A DNA stretch of 64,000 nt from assembly GCA_030248195.1 (NCBI GenBank), contig JASAND010024002.1, positions 1 to 64,000 of the forward strand, written 5' to 3'. Positions 31,751 to 44,315 of the stretch are shown in pieces. The stretch's first letter is position 1. Every line of letters begins with the position of its first letter. The position numbers and the translations under genes were made by a program. This DNA is from Trissonchulus latispiculum (Eukaryota > Nematoda > Enoplea > Enoplida > Ironidae). The notes below the pieces were generated by a model. That model saw only the letters and a program-made list of their open reading frames with translations, was not told the DNA's origin and searched no databases.

Positions 31751-33046
31751 GATGTTTCTTGTTTTGAGTTGCGAAAGCGGAGTACATCTGCATTCCTCCG
31801 CAGTCAACTCAAGTGTTCGCTTGTGTGTAAAAGTGCGCGTTTGTGAAAGCGTACCGTTTGGGAATTCAAAATTCTGCAGTTTAATTTATAAATAATAAAT
31901 TAATTTTAAAAAGAAAACTGACCCCAGTTTTCCAAAGCTTGGCTGCCTTGGCAAGGTCTGCTCTCCGTTTCTACGCCCCGAATGCCGAGGCTGGACGTGT
32001 TTTCCCTATCTAACCGAATAAAGACAGAGCGTGCAGTGTAAACCGAGCAATTTCAAGAAATAGAAAGTGATAATGCTACAGTAGATGCTGCTGTTGTTTT
32101 CAACCGCAAGGAGATGTCAAGCTAACTGATACAATCCTATGCATAGAAATTATTATTCATTTACCTTCTGTCCACGTACGAACGATATATATATGCATAC
32201 CGTACGCTGTCCCAGTAGAACTTAGCTGTGAATGGTCACGTATATTTCCACAGAGTGTAATTAAACCATGCTGCACCAGTTACTATTGTTATGGCAGTTA
32301 TTCCAAAAAATTCCATGTTATTCATGCAACGCCAGAAGTCAGAATATATGTCAGGAAAATAAGTAGCAGCTTTATCTGAAATTAACCAGGGATGTGATAT
32401 TAACTTACGTAATTAAGGCATTTAATTCAAACATTCGCAGATAATCCCGGATAGTGCGTTTCGGAAAGTGTTGGTAGTGCAGTGGTAGTGTTATATGAGT
32501 TTTCATAAACTTTTAGAGGCGTGCATGCACTGAAACAACCTGCAGGTTTCTCAAAAACGATTTTATTCTAATCTTATCTTTTATCCGACCAATCAGCGTA
32601 AGCATCGAATCTCCCTCAGTGAGGGTAATTTATTCAATCTAAATAAACGTTCAGAAAACTTATCTTTGTAAGCAGCCACTTTCTCGTCGTGCTGGATCGG
32701 ATCTCCAACTATTCGACTTTTCGAGAGTTCAAAAAATACTTAAGAACTTGCAATTCGAGAAGTCGAGAATATTTGTTCAACTCTATTGGTCCATTTTTGG
32801 TCATTTTTAAGACTTTAATTCCACATTTTTGTAGTGTTTTTAAATCGGTAAAGTTGTAGGAGTCTTAAGGGTATCTGCATATCATACTAAAGAACATTAA
32901 AAATGAGAACGGTTTTTCATTTTTCCCAGAGAAATATAATAACACAGGATGAAATGGACCAATCCAATCGGACTGGTGTTTCGGAACTGACAGCTGTAGG
33001 AATTAGAATTGGATTCAAATTCCGGTTGAAACCTTTTTCCACTGCA
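31751..33046. other. Intergenic interval without recognised gene
   Basis: The interval holds no supported coding region or structured repeat. Simple AT-rich DNA. Confidence 0.5.
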
Positions 33047-33114
33047 GCACCTATGGCTCAGTTGTTTAGAGCGACTGCAAGCAGGAGACGGCGGGTTCTA
33101 GCCCCGCCAGGTGC
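33047..33114 (+). tRNA. tRNA-like sequence (tRNA pseudogene or SINE head)
   Basis: The ends GCACCT and AGGTGC can form a 6 bp acceptor stem. A D stem GCTC/GAGC with A box TGGCTCAGTTG is followed by a T arm GCGGG-TTCTAGC-CCCGC containing B box GGTTCTAGCCC. The middle cannot form a proper anticodon stem and variable loop, since about five bases are missing. Pol III promoter elements are kept while decoding is not, which fits a tRNA-derived SINE or pseudogene. Confidence 0.5.
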
Positions 33115-33908
33115 ACGATTTTTTCGAGTGCCTGGCAGTGTGCAACTTTCTTACATTTTTAAATTATACTTTTTGGCCAGAATTCGAAAAATTTTAACAA
33201 GTTTTAAAGTATTACTGCTGAAACGTGCTGTGTAATTGGCACCACCAAATACTTCCAAAATTAATCGAAACTTTCAAAACAAGTTAGTATTTCAATTCCT
33301 ACAAATCGAAAAATAAACCGTGTAGATTCCACGGATTCGTTTCAACTTCGTTTCAACATATGCAGACTCCTATTTAAACGTATATTACAATCACTAATTT
33401 AATACTTGCAATTTTAACTTTAAACCACATTAAAATAGAATTTACAAAATCTTGGACTTACAAAAAATAGATAAAACTCAACTACATACATACGTCGGAA
33501 AAAGCCGAAACTGGCTTACGGTAGACAGACACCGCACTTGAGTTACACTATATATTCTAATGAAACTTATGAACTTTCGAATATTCTGGAATTCTCTTCA
33601 ACTTTGGTGGATTAAAAAATATTGCAGGGAAAGAGTTACTCTGAGCTCTACTAAAAACAAGACGATTATCTTGCACAAACATATCGTTGGATGCGTGACT
33701 TTGTGGAACAGCACAGGTAGGTATCACACTTATGCAACAGTATAACTATGTATCACTAACACGACAACTACAGCACTACACATTTATAATCTGTTTTTGT
33801 TATGACTTAAACTAATCCATTAGTAGACACAAACTTACATTTCTGCGAACTACAATCTGTAACAATTATTTAGATTGTGCTTTAGTTTTCAGCTCAGAGC
33901 ACCCAGTA

Positions 33909-36900
33909 ATGCTCAACGTTCTGTTCGGCATCTGTGTCATGTTCCTTCTTTCCATGTTTCTGCGATATCTGCGAGCCACCGAAGACCTGCCCCCGGCAGC
34001 GCCCAAGCACATTCCCTTTCTGGGCAACATTCTGTCCGTGGATGCCAAAAATGTGCACAAGCAGTTTGCCACCTGGGGCAAAAAGTTGGGTCCCATTTTT
34101 CGACTGGACGCTAACAATGGCGTCAACCAGGTCGTTCTGACCGGGTTCGAGCTGATTAAGCAGGTCCTCTTCAAGGATGGGAACAAATATGCCCTCCGAC
34201 CAGGGGCCACAACCGTCGTTTGGAATGTACCTGGTAACGGGTTTTTGTGTTTTTTACATTTGTGACAAAATAGAATTAAATGCATGGTTGGCAGGAAAAA
34301 AGTTTCAGAAGAGCATTATGTCAGAACTATGTGCTGGTAAAAATACTAATTACTGATAGTAAATACTGATTAATTAGACTAACCGCTGGAATCATTCATT
34401 GGCCGAAGCCGGAGCTGCTACACAAGAGTGTCTAAAAGCAGGGATGGAAACTGGGTCACTTTTTGTGACCCATGACCCACACAACCCAAACGCAGATTTG
34501 ACCCAGACCCAAGGCGACCCAAAAAATTTTAAAATTTGGTGACCCAGACCCAAATGACCCAAACGTTTTCGTGACCCAGACCCAACTGACCCAAGAATTT
34601 TTGTGACCCAGACCCAAATGACCCAATAGATTAACGTGCCCCAGACTGATTTTACCTAAACGTGGTTGTCCTTTTGTGCAGTAATTTTAAAACACCGTAA
34701 ATTTTGAAAAGAGGCGAGAATAAGAGATCTTTTACGCTTTCTTCCAGCCCTAACTTTTGTTTTTTTTGAATCCACAATAAGTACATTTCACTCTTTTTGT
34801 GAAACTAAATCGACAGTTTGTTTTTTACAAAAATCAGTTAAACATGGACCGGCGGTTTTCAATTTCGATTCATTAGATTTGCAACCTCAGACAAGGACCC
34901 GGTTTTTAAAGAAAATGTGAGACGAGGGATCTCTCGCGATTTCCCCAAAAGCCATAACTTCTGATTCTTTTTGTAACCTTTGATTAACTTTTGCTCGTCC
35001 TGGCCTATGAGGTCAACTAATGTGTGATAGTATAGACTAGGAGTGAGCGACACTCTATAGGTCCACTCCACACACTGCACATATGAGAACCCTATGCCGG
35101 TGGAAAGTTTGTAGCATGTATTCAAAAAGCTGATCACTCAAGATCACTGGTAAAAGCTAAGGGTCCTAACGAAATTTCAAAGCTTTTCTTGTTATGATTC
35201 TATATTTCAAAATCCATAGAAATGTGTTCACCATGTTACGTGGCTTTTACTATATGAACCCGCTGAAATAAAATGGCTGCCAAGGCAACTCACACTTAAT
35301 TCGACTATTTCTGCGAAGCGGGTAATAAATACAATAAAATGGTTAGTGATCGCGCCGAAGGCGCGAAAATTTTTTAAGGAACACTGGGTTTTATTTTAAA
35401 ATTGGCTAAATCTCCACCAGAAAAATTGAAACTGGAAGCTACTTTAAATATTGGCAAGACCCTATGACCCAGACCCAAAATGACCCACTAAAATTTGCTG
35501 ACCCACACCCAAAGTGACCCACAGGAAGCTTGACCCAGACCCATATTGACCCAACGGTTTCACAAAATTAGTGACCCAAGCAAAAATGGCGACCCAAACG
35601 ACCCATGACCCAATGACCCATGACCCAGTTTCCATCCCTGTCTAAAAGTATTAGTGGTTGCTAGAATCGCAGATCATAATTTATTTTTCACAAATTCTAT
35701 ACGCACATTGACGTAGGTCTGAAGCACTTCGTACCATCTCTCCGTAGCTATAAGTATCGCTAAAAACGCTGTTCATTGTATTTTATTTTATTTTGGATTT
35801 TTTATGTTTTCAGAAGAAACTGAGCATTGTGGTTTGATCGATGCCAACGGCGAGAAATGGAGCGATCTGCGTCACTGCTGTCAGAGCGCTTTCAAATCGA
35901 TTCTGTTCGATCAGGAAGCAACCTTTCAGGCAGTTTTCATCGATCAAACCACAAAATTGATCGCCTGGATTCAGGAAAATTTGACCGAAGTCGGCATGAC
36001 GACCATGGACCCAGAGAAACCGATGAAATTCTGCGTCGGCAATATTCTCAGCAAAGCCATTGCCGCTGCCGACTTTCAGGTCGGCGATAAAGAATTCGAG
36101 AAACTGATTCGTCGTGTTCACGAAATTCAGTTTCTAAATCACTCGGAGGGTTTGTGTCTGGCCAGCAATTTTCCGATTCTACAGCTTTTCCCTGGAGACT
36201 CTTTTAACGTCCACAAGTATGAAACTCTCAACAAAGAGTTGATGGAATACTTTCAGGGTCTGGTGGAGGCAAGGGAGGCAGTATTTGATCCAAAAAATAA
36301 GAAGCCGTCTTGCTTAATTGATGCGTTTTTGAAGTACAAAGAAGACGCTAACACAGCCAGCCGAAAAGCCCACTTTTCCAAGGGACAGCTGCTTGGAACG
36401 ATGGGTAAATCGCTCACTCAAATCGCTGTGAATGAAATGAAAAATAATTCGTTTGAGCCTGGCAATGTCTATTCCTATTAATTTCGATTTATCGGTGTTT
36501 CATGCAGGTGATAACAGAGATATTTGCAACTGTAACAAGAGAGAGACGGGACACCTAAAATGCAGCCTCTTCAATCTACACTATCAAATACTGGAGCTTT
36601 TAGTTCGAAACTACAAGGCAATGGATAACGCAAAACTGCAAGACCTTTGAGCGCTGCTCAAAGATTACACTCATATATACTTAAGGTGGTGATTCCTTTT
36701 AGAGACATCAACTTTGAACACTCATTACTCATTCATTCCTTGGAGTTAAATAGCCGTTTTTATATCGAAATGGAGCTTAACATTTTTGCTTTCTATTGAA
36801 TACAGTAAACCTAACTTTAGTTCTTGTAACTTATTTAAGTGCATTTTCGAAGTAATTTAATTTTCCAGATTTTTTGCAGACTAAAGTAAATTTTTTCATG

Positions 36901-38590
36901 AGGCGTCAGCCACATCATTCGATTCCACTATTAAATAGCTGGGGACACTTTTTTAATTATTATGAAACCGCTCTTCGTTATAAAGAAATTAGCTAAAATG
37001 TAAGCGCAACCCGGATTTCGCCTACTTTTCCCAACTTTAGCACGCGACCACTTTAGCTAGAAAGCAGCAATCGGGGCAACAAAAAAGGGTCCCTGGGCAT
37101 TTTTGTGTAAAACACGCCTAGTAAGTGGCAACCCTCTGGCTTACATAGTAAATGCTCCACAATCGCTGGAAAAAATTTGGTCATGTTTTTGCAAAAACTA
37201 CATTTATTAAGATTGCAGCGTACGGGATAGCAGTTAGAAGATTATAATATCACGGATAATCGGCCTCAATGAGACCTTCAAATTGACACCCTTTGTTTAA
37301 TTTTACGGCTTGCGTAGCTCAAGAAATGGCGGATTATTTGATTTCTGCAAAAATGACCAGTTTTTAACGCCAAAATAAGAATATCAGCTATATCTTACTA
37401 TACAGAAAAGCTAGAAAGGAACTTCAAAAAGCAAAAATGTAGAGCTCGATCGAGGGCATACAATTACAGCTATGCAGCTACTGCCTAAGTGTCAAAAATT
37501 GGCAAAAATCGCCCTCAACGAAGACCTCAAAGCTTTGAAGCGGCATTGCGCAGAGGGTGTTAGAATGCTGAAACAACTTATTTTGGAAAGTTTCATCAAA
37601 TTTCATCTTGATTTGAACCGTCAACCAATAATATGTGCCCAAAAGGAATCACCACCTTAAGCAACATATATATTAGGTAGCTAGGTACACAACTACGACT
37701 AGATTATGCTACATAGTTTATGCTCCCGCCCCTCAATCGCACTATTTAACGCAAGTTTTAAACCCACATGCCACATCTTTTTAATTCATTATAATAAATT
37801 CAGCGATATCAAATCCTTGCTAACGCGCTTCTTCTTTAAACCTGGGAAGTCAAACATTCTGGACACTGCAACTGCAGATACTTCTGATACACTAGATCAC
37901 AAAAACCATGTAATTGCTCAAACTTTTGTTCAAAGCAATTGCATATCTACTACAAATTTTCATGCGACTTCAGTATTCACTTTGTGTTTAGGTGACATCT
38001 GGGTAGCCGGTTTCGATCCGACAGTAAGTCTACTGCGCTGGGCCCTGTTGCTGCTATCCCAGCATGATCAGGTACAGATCCGGGTTCACGAAGAGATCGA
38101 TTCCGTGATCGGAAATCGCCACCCTTCGCTGGACGACCGGGATAAGATGCCCTACACGATGGCGACCCTGAACGAGATCTTCCGCTTCGGCAGTGTCATC
38201 GACCGCACCTCGTTCCACATCTCGGAGGAAGAGGTGGAATTGGGCGGATACACGCTGCCGGCAAAGACCTGCATCCTGCCCACCATCTACAGCGTCCACT
38301 GGGATGAGGACGTGTTTCCGGAACCGGATAAGTTCAATCCGGCCCGGTTTTTGGACGACCAAGGGGCCCTGAAGGAGGTGGAGGAGTTGATTCCGTTTGG
38401 GATGGGACCTCGGTCCTGTGCCGGGGAACAGATGGCCAGAGCCATGATTTTTGTGATCCTGATTTCCGTGTTACAAGCTTTCGAGTTGATGGTGGATGAG
38501 ACGAGACCGGAGCCCACTCTGGATCATCAGAGAGGACTCACGTTGGTACCGCCGACCTACAGAGTGGTGGTCAAGAAACGAAATGCCTAA
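33909..38590 (+). CDS. Cytochrome P450, CYP2-clan-like, three exons
   Basis: Exons are 33909-34233, 35814-36404 and 37992-38590. Both junctions are GT-AG in phase 1, and the joined reading frame is about 504 residues, the normal P450 length. Features in order: N-terminal membrane anchor (LFGICVMFLLSMFL), proline hinge DLPPAAPKHIPFLGN, C-helix WSDLR, I-helix AGFDPTVS, K-helix EIFR (ExxR), FNPARF, and heme loop FGMGPRSCAGEQMA with Cys as iron ligand. It would be an endoplasmic-reticulum monooxygenase using electrons from P450 reductase; the substrate is unknown. The I-helix has Pro where the conserved catalytic Thr usually follows the acid. Both introns are about 1.6 kb and each contains one MITE. 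AATAAA lies at 38865. Confidence 0.93.
34439..35640. mobile_element. hAT-type MITE in P450 intron 1
   Basis: The 1,202 bp element starts CAGGGATGGAAACTGGGTC and ends with the exact complement. The 8 bp target duplication TCTAAAAG is perfect (34431-34438, 35641-35648). Both ends carry arrays of GACCCA words, over ten on each side, in the same direction on the plus strand. No transposase. Interior contains CGCGCCGAAGGCGCG near 35350. Confidence 0.95.
36685..37656. mobile_element. TTAA-flanked MITE in P450 intron 2
   Basis: The 972 bp element has ends GGTGGTGATTCCTTTT and AAAAGGAATCACCACC, flanked by TTAA at 36681-36684 and 37657-37660. Its termini resemble, but differ from, the GGTGCTGGTATCG family, so two related TTAA subfamilies are present. 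Short ORFs inside are not supported. Confidence 0.92.
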
Positions 38591-38864
38591 ATTGACCTGG
38601 ATTACGGCAATGTTGTTAACAAATTTAGCTAAATGAGTCCAAACTGTTTCCGTGGTTTCTGTTCGTTTAGTTTTAGTAATGTGTACCTAATGTAATGTAA
38701 GTAATGTTTTTGTGGTCTGAACGATTCGTTTTAGTAATGTGTAGTGTACTTTTGTGGTAAACGTTTTGTGTCAGACTACAACCACTAACACTTAATTGTT
38801 GGGCTTTTTTGTTGTTCATTCTTCCTTTGCTTTTGACTCAAGCAAGTTTTCACAAAAATTAAGA

Positions 38865-38870
38865 AATAAA
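38865..38870 (+). terminator. Polyadenylation signal AATAAA of the P450 gene
   Basis: The hexamer lies 275 bases after the stop codon and about 50 bases before the giant inverted-repeat element begins. It is the first good signal downstream. Confidence 0.5.
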
Positions 38871-40029
38871 TAAGTAGTATACAAATACGGGTTCTAGGAC
38901 ACTTGGCTGCTCAATTGCTGCTAATTGGACAGCTCTGCCTTAATTGGTTTTTGATGGATTCCTTAATAGCTTTTGGTCAAAATTTTTAATTCCCCATTAA
39001 AGAGTAATTACTTTTGGGTTCAATTTTTAATTCCTCAAAGCTTAAGAGACATTATGGGCTAATATAGGATTCTTCAAAACATTGTTGCTGTGGTATTGAT
39101 GTGGGCTAATTTCTGATTCCTCAAACTTAATTACTCATTTGATTAATAGCTTTTGGGTTAATTTTCGATTCCTCAATGTCAAATATTTCAAAATTTGTGT
39201 GGGATTCTTGAAAGCTTGTGAGTTTTGGGCGAATTTTCAATTCCTCAAAGCTTGAGACAGAGAGATGATGTGGGCTAATATTAGATTCCTCAAGCTTAAT
39301 TGTAGGAAAGATTAACAGCCTTTTGGGTTGAATTCCTCAAACTTAATATCCTTCGGGCTAATGTAAGACAAAGATTATGCGATTAATTACTTTTAGGGTA
39401 ATATCGAATTCCTCAAAACTTAAGATAAGTATAAGATAACTTAAGATTAACGACTTTGGGATAATTTTCAATTCCTCAAAGCTTATAAGAAACTAATTAG
39501 GTGGGTTAATATAGAATTCTTCAAACGTCATATCTTTTGGGTTTAATGTAAAATTCCTCAAAGCTTATATGAATAATTACTTTTGGGCTAATATAGAATT
39601 CCTCATGTGATGTATGATTAATGAGTTTTGGGCTAATTTTTCGATTCCTCAAGTTAATATTTGGGCTAATATAGGATTCTTCAAACTGAGTTTCTTGAAT
39701 GATTCATGGGTTTGGGCTAATAAATGATTCCTCACATTAACATTTTGGGTAAATCTTCCTGAATGATTAATTGTTTTTAGGTTAATTTTCGATTCCTCAA
39801 TGTAAAGTATTTGAACTTTTGGGCTAATTTTTGCTTCCTCAAATGGAGATGTGGGTGTTGAATCCTCAGAAATTTTGGGTAAATTTTGGATTATTGAAAG
39901 GTTGTATAATGTTTGGGTAAATGTTTCAATTCCTCAAGGCTAAATCGCTTTTGGGTTAATTTTGGATTCTTGATGAATTTGCGTGAATCCTTAACGTTTC
40001 CGCATACAAGTTTAACTATAGAATGAAAA

Positions 40030-41900
40030 TAAAGACTAAGTAATGCAGTGAAATTCTAGTGTTAACTTCCAGTGGAATAAAACAAAATAAACGGAAAGTT
40101 AGCATGGAAATTTTGACACACACTGATAGAGCACATTCCCGACACCACTGCACGACACTCATAGAGCATCCAATTAGTTAGCAATAATTAATTAAAATCT
40201 GAACAAAGTAACGAAAACAGCCAAAATGAAAGTGGTAACTATTTTCCCAGTAGAATAAAGCATAATAAAATAAAAGTTATAATTATGCTTTAGTTACACA
40301 CCTATCAAGCACACTCTCAACCACACTGCACGACGCTTTCAACCTCATACAACAACTAATTAGTTTGCAATAGTTAATTAATGTTGGTGGAAGATAGTGA
40401 AAATTACCAAAATTAAGGTGGTAACTATTTTCCCAGCGGAATGAAATATATTAAACCTAACATTATCATTAAAAGATTGGTATCCCAGTATAGAGCACAC
40501 TCCCAACACCACTGCACGACATTTTCAACCTCATACAATAACTAATTAGTTTCCAATACTTAATTAATGTTTGAACAAAGTAACGAAAATTGCCAAATTA
40601 AGGTTTCCTCAAGGCTAAATCGCTTTTGGGTTAATTTTGGATTCTTGATGAATTTGCGTGAATCCTTAACGTTTCCGCATACAAGTTTAACTATGGAATA
40701 AAATGAAAATAAAGACTAAGTAACGCAGTGAAATTCTAGTGTTAACACAAGTTTAACTATGGAGTAAAATGAAAATAAAGACTAAGTAATGCAGTGAAAT
40801 TCTAGTGTTAACTTCCAGTGGAATAAAACAAAATAAACGGAAAGTTAGCACGAAAATTTTGTCACACACTTATAGAGCACACTCCCAACAACACTGCACG
40901 ACACTTTCATCCTCATAGACCAGCCAATTAGTTAGCAATAATTAATTAAAGATGGTGTTGGGTTGTGAAAAATGCAAAATTAAGGTGACAATAGTTTTCC
41001 CAGTGGAATTTAACATAATAAATTTAAAGTTATGACTATAATTTTATTACACGCCTATCACGCACACTCCCAACAACACTGCACGACACTTTCTACCGCA
41101 TAGAACAATTAATTAGTTAGCAATAATTAATTAAAATCTGAACAAAGTCACGAAAACAACCAAAATTAAGGTGGTAACTATTTTACCAGTGGAATAAAGC
41201 ATGATAAAATAAAAGTTATAATTATACTTTTATTACACACCTATCAAGCACATTCTCAACAACACTGCACGACACTTTCATGCTCATACAACAACCAATT
41301 AGTTTGCAATAGTTAATTAATGTTGGTGGAAGATAGTGAAAATTACCAAAATTAAGGTGGTAACTATTTTCCCAGCGGAATGAAATATATTAAACCTAAC
41401 ATTATCATTAAAAGATTGGTATCCCAGTATAGAGCACACTCCCAACACCACTGCACGACATTTTCAACCTCATACAATAACTAATTAGTTTCCAATACTT
41501 AATTAATGTTTGAACAAAGTAACGAAAATTGCCAAAATTAAGGTAACAATTATTTTCCCAGTGGAATTTAATATAATAAACATGAAGTTTCCACTGAAAT
41601 TTTTGTGTCATCATGTAGAGCACATTCTCAACAACACTGCACGACACTTTGATCCTCATACGGCTACTAATTAGTTAGCAATAATTAAATAAAGTTGGTG
41701 AAATATTGTGAAAAATGCCTAAATTAAGGTGACAATTATTTTCCCAGCGGAATTTAACATGATAAACTTAAAGTTATGATTATAATTTTGTTATATTCTT
41801 ATAAAGCAGATGTCCAATAACACTGCACGACACTTTCATGCTCATACAACAACTAATTAGTTAGTAATAATTAACTAAAGTTGGAGTAAAAATGGAAAAA
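40030..41900. repeat. About 184 bp satellite, nine units in the left arm
   Basis: Units are marked by CCAGTGGAATAAA-like words at about 40070, 40249, 40433, 40812, 41000, 41186, 41371, 41558 and 41751. Each contains AGAGCACACTCCCAACA, CACTGCACGACACTTTC and CTAATTAGTTAGCAATAATT. The spacing of about 180-190 bases is close to a nucleosome repeat. The right arm (51105-52070) has six units. Confidence 0.88.
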
Positions 41901-42220
41901 ATAGTGAAAATTTAAGGCGACCAAAGATGTTAATGGAAAATCATGATGTATAATAAAGTTGTCGCTGGAATAGAAGTCAAATTCGGGGAGTCAAAGTAGA
42001 GTTCAGGGAAACAAATACACCCTCAAGAATAATTAATGAAACCTAATTCAGTGATGCTGCAAACTAATTATATTACATTCTTGTATGTTCACATTTACGA
42101 CTTCTTTGGACGAATTCTAAACACAGGAAATTGATGTTAACCATTTGAGGACGGAATTTATATCAAATTCTGACGTATTGAATCTATCTTCTGAACACAG
42201 GAAATTTATCTTGACCAGAG

Positions 42221-43132
42221 ATGAACGGTAAGAAAGCATTCGTAATGATGGTTGATATATCACTGAAATGATACCCATTTGAAGGAAATTTGCAGATATG
42301 ACTAATTACCCTTGATTCACCTTTAATTTTTACCACCTACCCTTGTAAACTGTCCCTGTTTTAGCATGCCCTACATGTGGATCGACATTTGCCAGGAAAA
42401 GTGGTGTCACCAAACATATTCGCCAACAGCATCGAGTCGTTCATTGTGGAAGGTGTGGACAGGAGTTCCCTAACCAAAGGCTGCTGCGTAAACATGAAAA
42501 GTCAGATCATCAACCACTAACATGCCAGCATTGCAATCAGTCATTTGCCACACACACGGACCTGGGAGAGCATATCAGCGAGTATCATAGATGCGGTCAG
42601 TGCGATTTTCCTGGATCTCCTGAACCATCAACGCACACAACATCCACCTGATCCTCCTAGTTCCAAACCAAGGGAATTTCCAGATGATCCAGTATTTCCT
42701 CCACCAGATGCCAGTGATATCTATAGACAAAATTGGCATCGAATACGAACACACAAGAACGAGAGGAAGGTCATCCGCCAGTATAATTTCCGATTGGATG
42801 GTCAGGATATGGAAGAGATCACGGATGCTATAAGATCAGTTTACCCACAACAACGAAACAAGTCGAAGTAGAACATATCATTCGGATTCATCCTGCGCAA
42901 CCACCTGACTGAAGAGTCTATCTATTATTACGCCAGTAACAATACATCCATGTTCACATTCCCTCCCTTAATTGCTAATAGATCAGATCTGGAAAGATTT
43001 ATTGATAGGGTTGAAAGTCAAGATATTCTGGAATGGGCATTCCGGCAACGGCCCACTACGAAATATGTTGTTGAAAGAGTGACTAATATGTTGGTTACAG
43101 TATATGTTATCCTTGGCCATCCTATCGGTTGA
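42221..43132 (+). pseudogene. Left-arm copy of the zinc-finger gene, broken
   Basis: The copy mirrors the intact right-arm gene: mini-exon ATGAACG (42221-42227) with donor GTAAGA, acceptor CCCTGTTTTAG, and exon from 42365. Compared with the right arm it has a 5-base deletion near 42605 in the fourth finger, which shifts the frame, and a TGG to TAG change at about 42870. The two later ORFs (42545-42871, 42950-43132) are the remaining pieces. One copy decaying while the other stays open suggests selection on, or recency of, only one arm. Confidence 0.85.
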
Positions 43133-43358
43133 TTGTATTGCTGACAGTATTTTAACTTACTTACTGTACATTGTGTAAAAATATATCTATCTTGTGTTGT
43201 TTCATATGTGTTTGCTAATAGTACTGTATTGTTTGCTGTTTGTGTGGTGTTTGTCCTGTGTTTGTTGATAAATTGTTGGTTTTAATTCATTAAATTGGTT
43301 CAGATGGCTATAGAGTCTTAGAGTAGGTTTCTTGATACTGCAATAATTTCAAAAAATA

Positions 43359-43955
43359 CCTGGTCCTCTGAGTGTCAAGTGCTAGTGCATTACTTTTATT
43401 ACTGATCCACCTACAACCCTCCAATCTTTCTAACAACTCCATACCACCACCCGTCACACAAACAGGAGTATTATGTCGTTATCTTCACGGTGTTACGAAA
43501 TTAAATTAGCTCAATCTGCTGCGATGTTCAACAACCTCACTACAGTCTTAACAGTAACCAGCTTATTAGGAAAATTATGTAGTTTCCCAAGTGAAGGTTT
43601 ACGCTTCTGACAGAATATCTCAGTAACATATGGTAGGATGAATAATTAGCGCATACGTACTACTCTCATTTGAGACTAAACAAGAGTATGTTTAACTCCT
43701 CAAAGCCTTCACCACTATACCTACCTACCTGAAACAGTAAATAAAGAGTTTAAACTTCAAGTGCAAGAATATCTTGGTGAATCTTAGTGCAACTGTTGTA
43801 GGAGAAATCAAGCTTCTATACGTCTGCAATTTCTACACTTACACGTACGTTTCCTTTATTCGAGTATAAACACGATGAACATACAATATTATTCCATTAG
43901 AACTGTTAACGTCATGATATAGTCAAGCCAGTCATCTGCCAAATTCGTGGTTAAT
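43359..43955. other. Left part of the unique centre, no gene
   Basis: Simple AT-rich DNA between the left arm and the central zinc-finger ORF. I see nothing coding. Confidence 0.5.
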
Positions 43956-44294
43956 CTATGTATGAGCTTGTTGAATATGTAAATTCAGGTTCGATTTTCG
44001 CTGGAAGGTCTTCTGAAATTGATCGCACTGAAAGGTTTCTTCAGAATGTTGCTCTTTGATGTGGCGGTTGTAATTGGAGAAGTTGGAAAATTGTTCATAG
44101 CAAATATTGCACGTTGTATGATCTCGATTTCGATGGGTCATGAGGTCCTTCCTGGTAGTGAATATTTGTCCACAGATTTGACATGCTTTCGTAGTATGGT
44201 TCACTTGGATATGGCGATGAAGTGACTTTTTCCAAGTGTATGTTTTTCCACAGGTCTGGCAAGTGTAACTAACATTTGGTACTACTCCTGACAT
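43956..44294 (-). CDS. Central C2H2 zinc-finger protein
   Basis: The 112-residue ORF is almost entirely C2H2 fingers. Three are complete: CQTC...HIQVNH, CQIC...HRNRDH and CNIC...HIKEQH. The fourth reads CDQF, with Phe in place of the second Cys, then HIQQAH. The start ATG at 44294 lies two bases behind an acceptor TTTTTTCTAG, so an upstream exon may exist. The order and spacing of the fingers resemble the N-terminal half of the arm-borne zinc-finger gene, and a common origin is likely. It probably binds DNA, perhaps element ends. Confidence 0.65.
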   Translation of the reverse strand: MSGVVPNVSYTCQTCGKTYTWKKSLHRHIQVNHTTKACQICGQIFTTRKDLMTHRNRDHTTCNICYEQFSNFSNYNRHIKEQHSEETFQCDQFQKTFQRKSNLNLHIQQAHT

Positions 44295-44315
44295 ATCTAG
44301 AAAAAAGATGGGCAA

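Larger units (their letters stand above)
38922..43358. repeat. Left arm of the giant inverted repeat
   Basis: The arm contains an outer block (to about 40020) of degenerate units of roughly 50-70 bases with the words TTTTGGGCTAAT and ATTCCTCAA. An inner block of about 184 bp units follows to 41900, then spacer DNA and the broken zinc-finger gene. A stretch beginning CCTCAAGGCTAAATCGC occurs twice (about 39933 and 40608), an extra internal duplication absent from the right arm. Confidence 0.9.

Noticed and set aside
33047..33114. Functional tRNA gene
   Set aside because: Acceptor, D and T arms are good, but the anticodon stem and variable loop cannot form.
33875..34285. Alternative-frame ORFs under P450 exon 1
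   Set aside because: The frame giving the anchor, proline hinge and correct splice phase is 33909-34233.
34455..35640. GACCCA arrays as interstitial telomere repeats
   Set aside because: Spacing is irregular, and the arrays are confined to the ends of a MITE; the arthropod telomere word TTAGG is not present.
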